Positions 33,276 through 42,538 of a stretch of DNA of 64,000 nucleotides are shown piece after piece. Where the stretch lies: assembly GCF_003001935.1 (NCBI RefSeq), contig NZ_PVNG01000014.1, positions 186,001-250,000 of the forward strand, in the 5' to 3' direction. Both the position numbers and the translations under genes were made by a program. Each line of letters opens with the position of its first letter. Positions within the stretch are counted from its first letter, which is position 1. The notes beneath the pieces are model-generated. The model saw only the letters and a program-made list of their open reading frames with translations, did no database searches and was not told the DNA's origin. Source of the DNA: Nonomuraea fuscirosea (GTDB taxonomy: Bacteria > Actinomycetota > Actinomycetes > Streptosporangiales > Streptosporangiaceae).

Positions 33276-34268
33276 ATGCGCAGAGCCTTGACGGCTGCCC
33301 TGACCACCGCCGCCGCCATGGTCGTTCTCGCCGCGTGCGGCACGACCGAGGCCCCCGTACCGGAGCAGGCCGCCGCGAGTGGCACGCCGTCCGCCACCGC
33401 CACCCCCGTGACCGTCACCGACAGCCGCGGCAAGCAGGTCACGTTCGAGCGCCCGGCCACGCGGGTGGTCAGCCTGGAGTGGGGCGAGACCGAGATGCTG
33501 GCCGGCCTCGGCGTCATGCCGGTCGGGGCGGCCGACGTGAAGGGCTACGCCACCTGGGACACCGCCGTCAAGCTCGACTCCTCGGTCAAGGACGTCGGCG
33601 ACCGGCAGGAGCCCAGCGTCGACTCCATCAGCGCCCTGCAGCCGGACCTGGTCCTGATGGAGTCCGACGACGCCGGGCTGATCGACCAGCTGGAGAAGTT
33701 CGTACCGGTGCTGGTGGCCAAGGGCAGCGACGCCGGCGACAACCTCAAGCGCATGCGCGACGACCTCAACATGATCGCCTCGGCCGTCGGCAAGACCGAC
33801 GTGGCCACCCGGCAGATCGCGGACTTCGAGGCGGCCCTGGCCGCCGGCAAGCAGCAGATCGAGGCCGCGGGCGGGGGCGGCAAGCCGTTCGTGATGGCCG
33901 ACGGCTGGAAGCAGGGCAGCACGATCTCCGTCCGCCTGTTCGGCAAGGGCGCGCTCGTCTCCGACGTGGCCGAGCAGCTCGGGCTCAAGAACGGCTGGAG
34001 CGGCAAGGTCGACAAGGACTGGGGCCTCGGCACCACCGACGTCGAGGGCCTGAGCGTGCTCAAGGACCCCGACCTGCGCTTCTTCTACAGCGCCTCCGAC
34101 GGCGTGGACGTGTTCACCGACGGGCTGCAGGACAACGCCATCTGGAAGTCGCTGCCGTTCGTCGAGAAGAAGCAGGTCGTCAAGCTGCCTGACGGGATCT
34201 GGACCTTCGGCGGGCCGCTGTCCTGCCGGCAGTTCGCCGACGCGCTGGTGAAGGCGTACACGGGTTGA
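33276..34268 (+). CDS. Iron-siderophore binding lipoprotein
   Basis: 330-residue periplasmic-binding-type lipoprotein (FecB/FhuD-like, class III). Signal peptide MRRALTAALTTAAAMVVLAAC with lipobox Cys21, then an Ala/Thr/Pro linker. The ligand domain starts VTVTDSRGKQVTFERPATRV and has LEWGETEMLAGLG, ISALQPDLVLMESDD and the long backbone helix. AGGA six bases before ATG 33276 supports this start over ATG 33261. It captures ferric siderophore outside the membrane and passes it to the fused permease. Confidence 0.93.
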   Translation: MRRALTAALTTAAAMVVLAACGTTEAPVPEQAAASGTPSATATPVTVTDSRGKQVTFERPATRVVSLEWGETEMLAGLGVMPVGAADVKGYATWDTAVKLDSSVKDVGDRQEPSVDSISALQPDLVLMESDDAGLIDQLEKFVPVLVAKGSDAGDNLKRMRDDLNMIASAVGKTDVATRQIADFEAALAAGKQQIEAAGGGGKPFVMADGWKQGSTISVRLFGKGALVSDVAEQLGLKNGWSGKVDKDWGLGTTDVEGLSVLKDPDLRFFYSASDGVDVFTDGLQDNAIWKSLPFVEKKQVVKLPDGIWTFGGPLSCRQFADALVKAYTG

Positions 34269-36346
34269 GCACGGACGTCCTGACCCCGGCGGCGCCGCCC
34301 GACACCCCGCTGCGGCGGATCGGCGCCGCCGGGGTCGTCCTTCTCACGCTGGCGGCCACCGTGCTGGTGGCCGCCGTGCACGTGACGCAGGGCACCTCGT
34401 CGATCGGCGCGCTCGACCTGCTGGCGCTGCCGTTCGGCGGCAGTGACGAGGCCGCCCGCGTGCTGCTGGCCTCCCGGCTGCCCCGGCTGCTGGCCGGAGT
34501 CTGCGTCGGGCTCGCGCTGGGCGTGGCGGGCTCGCTGTTGCAGACGATCGCCCGCAACGCGATGGCCTCGCCGGACACGCTGGCCGTCAGCGCGGGCGCG
34601 TACCTGGCCGTGGCCGCCGCCGCGGCGTTCGGGCTGGTGCTGCCGGTGCCGGTGTCCGGCGGGCTGGCCCTGTTCGGCGGGCTGGCCGCGGCGGCCCTGG
34701 TGATGGCGCTGTCGGCGGGCGGGCGCAGCGGGACCACCCGGCTGATCCTGGCCGGCTCGGCCACCGCGCTGGCGCTCTCCTCGATGACGAACCTGGTCAT
34801 GATCCTGTTCCAGCAGGAGACGGTCGGGCTGTTCGCCTGGGGCAGCGGCTCGCTCGTGCAGAGCGACCTGAACGCCGTCACCCAGCTCGGCCCGGTCATC
34901 CTGGCGGTGCTGGGCGCCGCGATGCTGGCCGGGCCCCGGCTGGACATCCTCGGGCTGGGCGACGACACCGCCACCGTGCTCGGCGTGAACGTCCGGCGGC
35001 TGCGGCTCTGGCTGACCGTGCTGGCGGTGCTGCTGTCGGCGGCGGCGGTGACCATCGCCGGGCCGATCGGCTTCGTCGGGCTGTGCGCGCCGGTGATCGT
35101 GCGGCTGCTGCCCAGGTCCATCCCCGCGCTGCACCGCAACCGCACCATGCTCCCCCTGTCGGGGCTGGCCGGCGTGCTCATCGTGCTCGCCTCCGACATC
35201 CTGCTGCGTGCCGTGCTCGGCGCGCAGGCCGGGGTCGAGGTGCCGCCCGGCGTGGTCACCACGGTCATCGGCGCGATCGTCATGGTCTGGCTGGCCCGCC
35301 GTTACCGCGACGCGGGCCCCACCAGGCGGCCCCCGGCCGTGGGCACCGGCGCGGGCCGCTCGCGGGCGGCGTTCCTCACCGTGGCCGGCGTGTGCGCGGT
35401 GCTGCTGGCGGGCGCGCTCGTCCTCGGCCTGCTCGGCGGGGACCGCTGGCTGCTCACCGGCGACGTCGCCAACTGGCTGCAGGCCCGCAGCGGGCGGGCC
35501 CTGACCTTCGTGCTCGACCAGCGCTGGCCGCGCGTGCTGGCCGCCGCCCTGGCGGGCGCCGCGCTGGCCGTGGCGGGCGCGGCCGTGCAGGCCGTGTGCC
35601 GCAACCCGCTGGCCGAGCCGGGCGTGCTGGGCGTCACCGCCGGAGCCGGGGTCGGCGCGATCGGGCTGATCACGCTGGCGCCGATGGCCGGGATCTGGAT
35701 GATGTCCGCGACCGCGGGCCTGGGCGCGCTGCTCGCCTTCGCCCTCGTGTACGGGCTGGCCTGGCGCGGCGGGCTGAGCTCCGACCGGCTGGTGCTGATC
35801 GGCCTGGCCGTGCAGGCCGCGTGCACGGCGATCACCATCCTGATCATCGTGCGGTCCGACCCGTGGAACACCGCCAAGGCCCTGACGTGGCTGTCCGGCT
35901 CCACCTACGGCCGCGTGCCGGCCCAGCTCATCCCCGTCACGCTGGCGCTGCTGATCGTGCTGCCGCTGCTGGTCTGGCTGCGCCGGGACCTCGACCTGCT
36001 CTCCCTCGACGAGGACACGCCGCGCGTCCTGGGCGTGCCCCTGGAGCCGGTACGCCTCGGCGCGCTGGCCGGGGCCGTGCTGCTCACCTCGACGGCGGTG
36101 TCGGCGGTCGGCGTCATCGGCTTCGTCGGCCTGGTCGCCCCGCACGCCGCCCGCGCCCTGGTCGGGGCCCACCACACCCGGCTGCTGCCGGTGGCCGCGC
36201 TGCTCGGCGCCCTGCTGGTGAGCCTGGCCGACACACTCGGGCGTACCGTGATCGCGCCCGCGCAGGTGCCGGCGGGGCTGGTGACGGCGCTGATCGGCAC
36301 GCCGTACTTCATCTACCTGCTGTGGCGGGCGCGCGCCTCCGCCTGA
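34265..36346 (+). CDS. Fused double FecCD-type siderophore permease
   Basis: 693 residues from TTG 34265, which overlaps the binding-protein stop (TTGA). The protein is two complete FecCD units in tandem, joined near residue 345. Unit 1 has LASRLPRLLAGVCVGLALGV, ARNAMASPDTLAVSAGA, LILAGSATALALSSM and GPIGFVGLCAPVIVRLL. Unit 2 has LDQRWPRVLAAALAGAALAV, CRNPLAEPGVLGVTAGAG, LVLIGLAVQAACTAI and GVIGFVGLVAPHAARALVG. This is the FhuB-like arrangement, so one polypeptide forms the whole channel, about 20 helices. It completes a three-gene iron-regulated importer and ends in a strong terminator. Confidence 0.93.
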   Translation: MSTDVLTPAAPPDTPLRRIGAAGVVLLTLAATVLVAAVHVTQGTSSIGALDLLALPFGGSDEAARVLLASRLPRLLAGVCVGLALGVAGSLLQTIARNAMASPDTLAVSAGAYLAVAAAAAFGLVLPVPVSGGLALFGGLAAAALVMALSAGGRSGTTRLILAGSATALALSSMTNLVMILFQQETVGLFAWGSGSLVQSDLNAVTQLGPVILAVLGAAMLAGPRLDILGLGDDTATVLGVNVRRLRLWLTVLAVLLSAAAVTIAGPIGFVGLCAPVIVRLLPRSIPALHRNRTMLPLSGLAGVLIVLASDILLRAVLGAQAGVEVPPGVVTTVIGAIVMVWLARRYRDAGPTRRPPAVGTGAGRSRAAFLTVAGVCAVLLAGALVLGLLGGDRWLLTGDVANWLQARSGRALTFVLDQRWPRVLAAALAGAALAVAGAAVQAVCRNPLAEPGVLGVTAGAGVGAIGLITLAPMAGIWMMSATAGLGALLAFALVYGLAWRGGLSSDRLVLIGLAVQAACTAITILIIVRSDPWNTAKALTWLSGSTYGRVPAQLIPVTLALLIVLPLLVWLRRDLDLLSLDEDTPRVLGVPLEPVRLGALAGAVLLTSTAVSAVGVIGFVGLVAPHAARALVGAHHTRLLPVAALLGALLVSLADTLGRTVIAPAQVPAGLVTALIGTPYFIYLLWRARASA

Positions 36347-36369
36347 GCCCCCTTCACGGGGGGCTCAGG
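36342..36369. terminator. Bidirectional terminator after the siderophore importer
   Basis: An 11-bp stem (CCTGAGCCCCC with its complement) around a short loop contains the stop codons of both convergent genes. Confidence 0.8.
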
Positions 36370-37192
36370 TCCGCAGGAACTCCAGCAGGTCGGCGTTGAA
36401 GCGCTCCTTGGTGCCCGGCACGTTGGCCAGCCCGTGGGAGCCGCCCTCGTACACCTTGTACGTGCACGTGGGGATGATCTTCGATGACTTGGCGCCGGCC
36501 GCCGCGATGGGCACCACCTGGTCGTCGTCCCCGTGCACGACGAGCGTCGGGATGTCGAACTTCTTCAGGTCCTCGGTGAAGTCGGTGTAGCCGAACGCGT
36601 CCACGCAGCGCACCGCCGCCTGGATGTTCTCCTGCATCGCCATGAGCCAGAAGGCGTCCTTGTTGCCCTGCGTCACCCGGTTGCCCGGCCGGTTCGCGCC
36701 GAAGAAGGTCTCCGCGGTGTCGCGCCAGAACTGCGAGCGCTCGGCGATGATGCCCTCCTTGATGCCGTCGAACACCGCGTCGGGCGTGCCCTCGGGATTG
36801 TCCGCCGACTTGACCATGATCGGCGGGATCGCCGCCAGCAGCACCGCCTTGCTCACCCGGCCGGTGCCGTGCCTGCCGATGTAGCGGGCCAGCTCGCCCC
36901 CGCCCATCGAGTGGGCGACCAGCGCGACGTCCCGCAGGTCCAGCTGGGTGATCAGGTCGTTGAGGTCGTCGGCGAAGGTGTCGAAGTCGTAGCCGTCCCA
37001 GGGCTGGGAGGAACGGCCGTGGCCGCGGCGGTCGTGCGCGATGCCGCGGAAGCGGTTGTCGGCGACCATCTTCATCTGGTCGTCCCACGCGTCGGCGTTC
37101 AGCGGCCAGCCATGACAGAAGACCACCGGAGTGCCGGTGCCCCAGTCCTTGTAGAAGATCTCGTTGCCGTCCCGCGTGGTGACGTAAGGCAT
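36365..37192 (-). CDS. Alpha/beta hydrolase, non-heme chloroperoxidase type
   Basis: 275 residues. Alpha/beta-hydrolase fold with oxyanion element FCHGWPLNADAWDDQM, HDRRGHGRSSQP, nucleophile Ser95 in VAHSMGGGE, acid Asp in VVHGDDDQVVPI and catalytic His in GGSHGLANVPGTKE. This set is typical of the cofactor-free haloperoxidase/esterase group, which hydrolyse esters and can form peracids. GGGGGAG precedes ATG 37192. Monocistronic, cytoplasmic (no signal peptide). Confidence 0.92.
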   Translation of the reverse strand: MPYVTTRDGNEIFYKDWGTGTPVVFCHGWPLNADAWDDQMKMVADNRFRGIAHDRRGHGRSSQPWDGYDFDTFADDLNDLITQLDLRDVALVAHSMGGGELARYIGRHGTGRVSKAVLLAAIPPIMVKSADNPEGTPDAVFDGIKEGIIAERSQFWRDTAETFFGANRPGNRVTQGNKDAFWLMAMQENIQAAVRCVDAFGYTDFTEDLKKFDIPTLVVHGDDDQVVPIAAAGAKSSKIIPTCTYKVYEGGSHGLANVPGTKERFNADLLEFLRT

Positions 37193-37371
37193 GGTCGTGC
37201 TCCCCCGTGCTCGGTGGTCGTGCCCTGTCCACGAGCGCGATACCCACCCCGGTGCGACCGCCTACCGCGCATCTCCCCAAAATCGGGTATTCAGCCCTTT
37301 ACCGGACGCTGCACCCGACCTTGGCAGGGCTATACGATCTTGTCTGTCCGTACGCCGACCCGAGGAGCCAC

Positions 37372-37875
37372 GTGGGCCTGTTTCCTGAGACGAACCAGTG
37401 GGAGCTGCTGACCGCCGCCGGGCTGCGCGGCGACTTCCAGGCCGCCTGGATCGAGGGCGACGACGTCGACGCGATCGCCGCCGAGGCCGGCTGCGACCCC
37501 GGCGACACCCTCGACTGCGGCCTGACCACCGCGCTGCGCTGGCACGGGCTCGGTTCGCGCGCCACCCTCGCCTGGATGGGCCCGCACGCGCCCGGCTGGA
37601 CGTTCGCCCTCGTGTTCGGCGACGCGGATCCCCGCCTCGGTCTGACGGAGCGGCGCGTCTTCGACCTGTGGTACGCGCGCGAGATCGACGAGTTCTCCGG
37701 CCCCGGCGCCCTCTACGAGGAGGAAGGACTGGACGACCTCGACCTCAACGACGACGTGGGCGACGAGGACGACCTCGAACCTCACCTGGTCGCCGTCGGG
37801 CGGCTCACCGGCCGCTTCGTCGACGCCGCCTGGCTCGCCGAACGGCGGACGCTGCGCCGGGTGACGGCCTCGTGA
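37372..37875 (+). CDS. Small protein, first of a coupled paralogous pair (DUF6461-like)
   Basis: 167 residues from GTG 37372 (GAGGAG upstream). Elements shared with the next gene: WELLTAAGLRGDFQAAWIEG, DCGLTTALRWHGL, HAPGWTFAL and VAVGRLTGRFVDAAWL. An acidic stretch LDDLDLNDDVGDEDD precedes the last motif. I think of DUF6461-type actinobacterial proteins but cannot confirm. No signal peptide or membrane segment. The gene ends with a GTGA overlap into its paralog, so they are co-translated, probably as subunits of one complex. Confidence 0.72.
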   Translation: MGLFPETNQWELLTAAGLRGDFQAAWIEGDDVDAIAAEAGCDPGDTLDCGLTTALRWHGLGSRATLAWMGPHAPGWTFALVFGDADPRLGLTERRVFDLWYAREIDEFSGPGALYEEEGLDDLDLNDDVGDEDDLEPHLVAVGRLTGRFVDAAWLAERRTLRRVTAS

Positions 37876-38462
37876 CGCACGAGGCGCAGTGGCCCCTGCT
37901 CGCGGCGCGCGGGCTCGGCGACCTGTTCGCCGGGATCTGGATCGAGGGCGACCCCGGCGACGTGGCCCGTCTGATGGGCGCCGACCCGGCCGCCGGGGTC
38001 GCCTGCGGGTTCGGCGAGGCGATGCGGTCGTACGAGCCGTACGCGTTCAAGGAGTTGCTCTGGATCGGCGAGCACTCCCCCGGCTGGACCCACGCCATCA
38101 CCATCGCGGGCCCGCCGCCGCGCACCGACCTGCCTGCCGCCGGCGGACGCCGGTTCGTGCGGGTGGTGTGGGACCGTCACGGCATCGGCGTGCACGACCT
38201 GTCCTACTCGGACGGGACCACGGCCGGGGAGCTGAGCCCTCGGGACATCGCCACGCCCTGGGCCCTTCGCGAGCACGCCGACGGCCTCCTGCCGAGCCGT
38301 CCCGGTTTGATCGACTTCCACACGACCGGGCCGGCCGAGCCGGTGGGCAGCCTGGGACTGTGGCTGGAGAACTGGCTCGTGGTGGCGGGGCGGCTGTCGG
38401 GGCGTTTCATGGACGCCCGGTACCTGGACGCGACCCGGCTGCTGTGCCGCGTCCCCCTTTGA
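37872..38462 (+). CDS. Small protein, second of the coupled paralogous pair (DUF6461-like)
   Basis: 196 residues from GTG 37872. Aligns by eye with the preceding protein: WPLLAARGLGDLFAGIWIEG, ACGFGEAMRSY, HSPGWTHAI, LVVAGRLSGRFMDARYLDAT. It has an extra middle part (VVWDRHGIGVHDLSYSDG) absent from its partner and lacks the acidic stretch. Function unknown; tandem duplication followed by divergence is the simplest origin. Six bases separate its stop from the convergent SDR gene stop. Confidence 0.72.
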   Translation: MTHEAQWPLLAARGLGDLFAGIWIEGDPGDVARLMGADPAAGVACGFGEAMRSYEPYAFKELLWIGEHSPGWTHAITIAGPPPRTDLPAAGGRRFVRVVWDRHGIGVHDLSYSDGTTAGELSPRDIATPWALREHADGLLPSRPGLIDFHTTGPAEPVGSLGLWLENWLVVAGRLSGRFMDARYLDATRLLCRVPL

Positions 38463-38468
38463 CCGTGC

Positions 38469-39164
38469 TCAGCGACCTGCGGGCCGCTTTCGGGGCCGGT
38501 TGGCGGGGCGCAGGGAGGGCGGGGTCAGTGTTTCGCCGGTGATGTGGGTGGCGGCGTCCGAGCACAGCCAGACGACGGCGCCGGCGATCTCGTCCGGGCC
38601 GCCCGCGGTCACCGCGTTGACCCGGATCCCCGAGCCGGCGAGCCGCCGCGCCGTCGCCCGGGTCAGGGCGATGCCGGCGGGGCCGGGCGTCAGGTTGACG
38701 ATGGAGCCGCCGGTGCGCATCGAGGCGATCTCGTACCGCATCGCCAGCGCCAGCCCGTGCGCCCGTTCGTCGTTCGCCGCGGCGTCAGTCCATGCGGCGT
38801 CGTGGCAGGCGGCATCGCAGGAGGCATCGCAGGCGGCGTCGTCGCAGGTGCCGCTGCAAGCGGTGTTGTTGCAGGCGGCGTCGAGGCGGCCGAAGGCGCC
38901 GAGTGTCTGCTCGACCAGGCGCCGTACCGCCACCTGGTCCGTCAGATCCGTGCGGACGGCGATGGCGTGGCCGCCGGCCGCACCGATGCGCGCGGCCTGC
39001 TCCTCCAGCGGCTCCGCGTCGCCGGCGGCGAGCACCACGCTCGCTCCGGCCCTGCTCAGCGCCCAGGCCACCGCCGCGCCCGCACCCCCAGCCGCGCCGG
39101 TGACGAGGACGGTACGGCCCTGGAGCGGCTCGTGCGACGCTTCGTGCACTGCCTCGTACGCCAT
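38469..39164 (-). CDS. Eroded SDR-family oxidoreductase
   Basis: 231 residues with an intact N-terminal Rossmann motif (VLVTGAAGGAGAAVAWALS, residues 20-38) and the distal SDR pieces IRVNAVTAGG and DAATHITGETL. Two defects are clear. The catalytic Ser...Tyr-x3-Lys block is missing: IVNLTPGPAG runs straight into IALTRATARRLAGSGIRVNA, about 20 residues shorter than normal. The NNAG region is replaced by a Cys/Asp/Ala-rich insert (TACSGTCDDAACDASCDAAC) encoded by imperfect 12-15-bp repeats near 38800-38880. It probably binds nucleotide at best and may be a pseudogene that kept its frame. Divergent from the LAL regulator. Confidence 0.7.
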   Translation of the reverse strand: MAYEAVHEASHEPLQGRTVLVTGAAGGAGAAVAWALSRAGASVVLAAGDAEPLEEQAARIGAAGGHAIAVRTDLTDQVAVRRLVEQTLGAFGRLDAACNNTACSGTCDDAACDASCDAACHDAAWTDAAANDERAHGLALAMRYEIASMRTGGSIVNLTPGPAGIALTRATARRLAGSGIRVNAVTAGGPDEIAGAVVWLCSDAATHITGETLTPPSLRPANRPRKRPAGR

Positions 39165-39285
39165 GGAGATGATCCCCGCCCTCGGCTCGTCCGCTGGACT
39201 CCGGCTGGACTTCCGTTCCCGACGCTAGGAGCCGGGCCGTCGCGGGCGCATCAGTGAAATCGCCGGTCCGCCGGGCCGAAAGGCG

Positions 39286-39315
39286 TTGTCACCGGTGCCG
39301 GACCCTTTCTATGCT
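39286..39315 (+). promoter_or_regulatory. Promoter of the LAL regulator, leaderless
   Basis: TTGTCA (39286-39291), an 18-base spacer and TATGCT (39310-39315) are followed after six bases by GTG 39322. Both hexamers are close to the housekeeping consensus, so transcription should begin at the GTG itself. This decides the start against in-frame codons further upstream. Confidence 0.65.
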
Positions 39316-39321
39316 CGCCGT

Positions 39322-42300
39322 GTGCTGGGGAGAGACGGCGAGACCGCGCTGCTCGACTCCCTGCTGCGGCGGGCGCGCGAAGGGCGCGGCGGCGGGGTCG
39401 TCCTGCACGGGGAGCCCGGCATCGGGAAGACCGCGCTGCTGTCGTACGCGGAGGAGCGGGCCACCGGTTTCCGGCTGCTGCGCGCCGTCGGCGTCGCCCC
39501 GGAGGCCGACCTTCCCTACGCGACCCTGCACCAGCTCCTGCTCCCCGCGCTCGACGCGGTGGACGAGCTTCCCGGCCCGCAGGCGCAGGCCCTGAGCGTG
39601 CTGTTCGGGCGGGCGCACGGCACGCCGCCGGACCCGTTCCTGGTCGGATTATCCGCATTGTCGCTGCTGTCGCTGTGGGCCGGCGAGCAGCCGGTGTTGT
39701 GCGTCATCGACGACGCGCACTGGGCGGACCAGCCGACGCTGAAGACGGTGGCGTTCGTCGCGCGCCGCCTGGACAACGAGCCCGTGGTGGTGGCGCTGGC
39801 CGCGCGCGCCGACGAAGGGCACGACACCGACCTGCCCGCGCTGCGCCGCGTACCCCTCATGGGTCTCAAGCCCGACGCGGCCAGGGCGCTGCTGGCCGGG
39901 CGGCGGCTGAGCGACGGCGAACAGCGCCGGCTGCTGGCCGTCACCGGCGGAAACCCGCTGGCCCTGCTCGAACTCGCCGGCCGCGAGCCGCATCCGGAAG
40001 GGGCGCAGCAGCCGCCGGCCATGACCGAGGAGCTGCAGCGCTCGTTCCTGGCCAAGGTCATGGACCGGCACGCCGCGGAGCTGCCGCTGCTCCAGCTCAT
40101 CGCCGCCGACGGCTCGGGCAGCGTCGACACCGTCGAGCGGGCCGCCGCCACGCTGCGGATCCCGTCCGAACCGCTGCACCGCGCCGAGATCGACGAGCTG
40201 CTCACGTACGACGGGACGCGGCTGGTGTTCCGGCATCCGCTGATCCGTTCCGCGATCTATCACAGCGCCTCCGTGCACCGGCGCGCGGCGATCCACCGGG
40301 CGCTCGCCGCCGCCTTCGACGGGCAGGCCGACCAGCACCGGCGCGCCTGGCACCTCGGGCAGGCGGCCGTCGGGCACGACGAGCGGGCCGCCGCCGAACT
40401 GGAACGCTCGGCCGAGCACGCCGCCCTGCGCGGCGGTCCGGCGGCGGCCATGTCCGCGCTGTCGAGGGCCGCCGAGCTCACCGCCGACGGCCCGCGCCGA
40501 GGGCGTCGACTCTGGGGCGCCGCCCTGGCCGCCGTCCAGGGCGGGCTCACCGCCGCCGCCACCGACCTGCTCGACCGTGCCGTACGCGAGCCGCACCTGG
40601 AGGAGGCCGACCGGATCGCGCTGGCGGCGGTACGGGCCATCGTGGCGGAGTTCGCCGGCTCGACCGAGGACGCGCTGGAGCTCATCAGGCCCTGGATCCC
40701 GCGCGCGCTGCGGGTCGACCGGCGGCTGTTCACCCCCACCGTCGCGATGTACGGCGACCTCGGCCTGCGCGCCAACCGGCCGGAAACCTGGGCCGACCTG
40801 GCCGGCTGGCTCGCCGAGGTCCCCCTGGACGAGCCGGAGGACGAGGTCCTGCGCCTCCTCCACCGCCTCAGCCTCACCCGCACGGGCCACCCCCTCCGGC
40901 CACCGTCCACCGGGCGGGCGCCGGCGTCCGGCGAGGTAGCGCCTGGCCTGGGTGGGGCGGGGGTTCACGACGGTCGTGATGGGTTCGAGGCGATCACCGA
41001 TCCGGCCACGCTCACCCTGGCCGGGGGCGTTGCCCGGCAGCTCGGTGAGCACGAGCTGAGCCGGCGGCTCTACCGCGAGGCCGGGCGGCTGGCCAGGGCC
41101 GGTGGGTCGCTGGGCGGGCTGGCGTGGAACCTCGAATACCAGGCCGCCGACGAGCTCGCGCGGGGCAGGTTCGGGCTGGCCGAGGCCCACGCCGAGGAGG
41201 GCTGCCAGTTCGCCGCCGACGCCAGCCAGCCGAACACCGCCTGCCGCAACCGGGGCCTGCTGGCCCTGTGCGCCGCCCTCAGGGGACGACCGGACGCGGC
41301 GCGGCTGGCCACCGAGGTCCTGGCCGAGGCGAGCGGCCGCAAGCTGTGCGACGCGATGGCGTACGCCAGGCGGGCGCTGGGGCTGATCGAACTGGTGGCC
41401 GGTCGGCATGGTGAGGCCGCCAGGCACTTCGAGTCGATCGGCGACTGGACCGCCGACCCCCCGCCCGACCTGGCCATGGGCGTCCTTCCCGACCTCGTCG
41501 AAGCCCTCGTACGCGCCGGCGAGAACGCCCGAGCGGCCGATGCGACGACCCGCTACGAGAAGTGGACGGGCCACACCGCCCGGCTCGAACCGACGGGAAC
41601 CGGGCCCGCATCGGCGGCGACGGGAGCCGGCCTCGCGGCGGACGTGGCGGCGCTGGTGGCTCGTTGCCGGGCACTGGTCGGCGCCGATGGGGATGCGGAC
41701 GGTCATTACGCCGAGGCGCTGCGCCTGCACGCGATGTCCGACTCGCCGTTCGAGTGCGCCCGTACGCGACTGCTGCGCGGTGAGCAACTGCGGCGGGATC
41801 GGCGGCGCAACGAGGCGCAGGTGCATCTGCGGGAGGCGGCCGACAGCTTCCGCCGGATGGGCGCCCGTGCCTGGGCCGAGCGGGCGGAGGGCGAGTTGCG
41901 CGCCACCGGCGAGTCGACCCGCCCCAGGGCCTCCGGGGAGCTGTCACCGGCGCGGACCGACACTCGGACGGCACACGCGAGAGCCGCCGCCGAGACGACG
42001 GAACTGGCGAGAGCCACCGCCGATACGGCACGCGCGAGGGTTGCCGACGGGCCGACGCCGGAGGAGACGTCCGGGGAGGCGACGTCCGCGGACGCGGCGC
42101 GAGGCCGGGTGGGTGGTGAGGTGACGCGGCGGGGTGCCACCGGCGAGTCTCGTGGTGCCGCCGGTGAGTACGGGGATGCGCTGGGCATGCTCACCCCGCA
42201 GGAGTTGCGGGTCTCGCTGGCCGTCGCCGAGGGGCTGACGAACCGTGAGATCGCCGCCCGGCTGTTCCTCAGCCCGCGCACCGTGGACTACCACCTGCGC

Positions 42301-42378
42301 AAGGTCTTCCAGAAGGCCGGCATCGCCTCCAGGGCCGAGCTCATCCGCCTGGTCCTGGCCGAGCGCCTCGCCTCCTGA
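39322..42378 (+). CDS. LAL-type (large ATP-binding) LuxR-family regulator
   Basis: 1018 residues. N-terminal AAA-like ATPase: Walker A GEPGIGKT (residues 30-37), Walker B VLCVIDDAHWAD, sensor-like GLKPDAARALLAGR. A long helical TPR-like middle follows (residues 350-850). Then comes an Ala/Thr/Arg/Glu-rich low-complexity linker (about 870-945), unusual in its length. The C-terminal LuxR HTH reads LTPQELRVSLAVAEGLTNRE then FLSPRTVDYHLRKVFQKAGI. LALs are often pathway-specific activators in actinobacterial carbon or natural-product clusters; the target may be the divergent SDR or the downstream DJ-1 gene. Confidence 0.93.
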   Translation: MLGRDGETALLDSLLRRAREGRGGGVVLHGEPGIGKTALLSYAEERATGFRLLRAVGVAPEADLPYATLHQLLLPALDAVDELPGPQAQALSVLFGRAHGTPPDPFLVGLSALSLLSLWAGEQPVLCVIDDAHWADQPTLKTVAFVARRLDNEPVVVALAARADEGHDTDLPALRRVPLMGLKPDAARALLAGRRLSDGEQRRLLAVTGGNPLALLELAGREPHPEGAQQPPAMTEELQRSFLAKVMDRHAAELPLLQLIAADGSGSVDTVERAAATLRIPSEPLHRAEIDELLTYDGTRLVFRHPLIRSAIYHSASVHRRAAIHRALAAAFDGQADQHRRAWHLGQAAVGHDERAAAELERSAEHAALRGGPAAAMSALSRAAELTADGPRRGRRLWGAALAAVQGGLTAAATDLLDRAVREPHLEEADRIALAAVRAIVAEFAGSTEDALELIRPWIPRALRVDRRLFTPTVAMYGDLGLRANRPETWADLAGWLAEVPLDEPEDEVLRLLHRLSLTRTGHPLRPPSTGRAPASGEVAPGLGGAGVHDGRDGFEAITDPATLTLAGGVARQLGEHELSRRLYREAGRLARAGGSLGGLAWNLEYQAADELARGRFGLAEAHAEEGCQFAADASQPNTACRNRGLLALCAALRGRPDAARLATEVLAEASGRKLCDAMAYARRALGLIELVAGRHGEAARHFESIGDWTADPPPDLAMGVLPDLVEALVRAGENARAADATTRYEKWTGHTARLEPTGTGPASAATGAGLAADVAALVARCRALVGADGDADGHYAEALRLHAMSDSPFECARTRLLRGEQLRRDRRRNEAQVHLREAADSFRRMGARAWAERAEGELRATGESTRPRASGELSPARTDTRTAHARAAAETTELARATADTARARVADGPTPEETSGEATSADAARGRVGGEVTRRGATGESRGAAGEYGDALGMLTPQELRVSLAVAEGLTNREIAARLFLSPRTVDYHLRKVFQKAGIASRAELIRLVLAERLAS

Positions 42379-42460
42379 CACGGCCGGACGGCTCGCCTCG
42401 TGAACAAGCGCCACGCCTCCTGACCGACCGGGCGCCACACCTCGTGAACGAGGACCGGCG
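42369..42460 (+). repeat. Degenerate 20-25-bp repeats of a gene end, including the stop codon
   Basis: Units starting at 42369, 42394, 42414 and 42438 each carry C(G/A)CCTC(C/G)TGA(A/C)C. The first contains the real stop codon of the LAL gene. The array fills most of the gap to the next gene. Confidence 0.6.
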
Positions 42461-42538
42461 ACTTCACTGATTCGGCCGTGCCGCCTTGTTCTCTAACGTC
42501 GGCGACGTCACGATCCCCCGTACGTCAGGAGCACGGCC

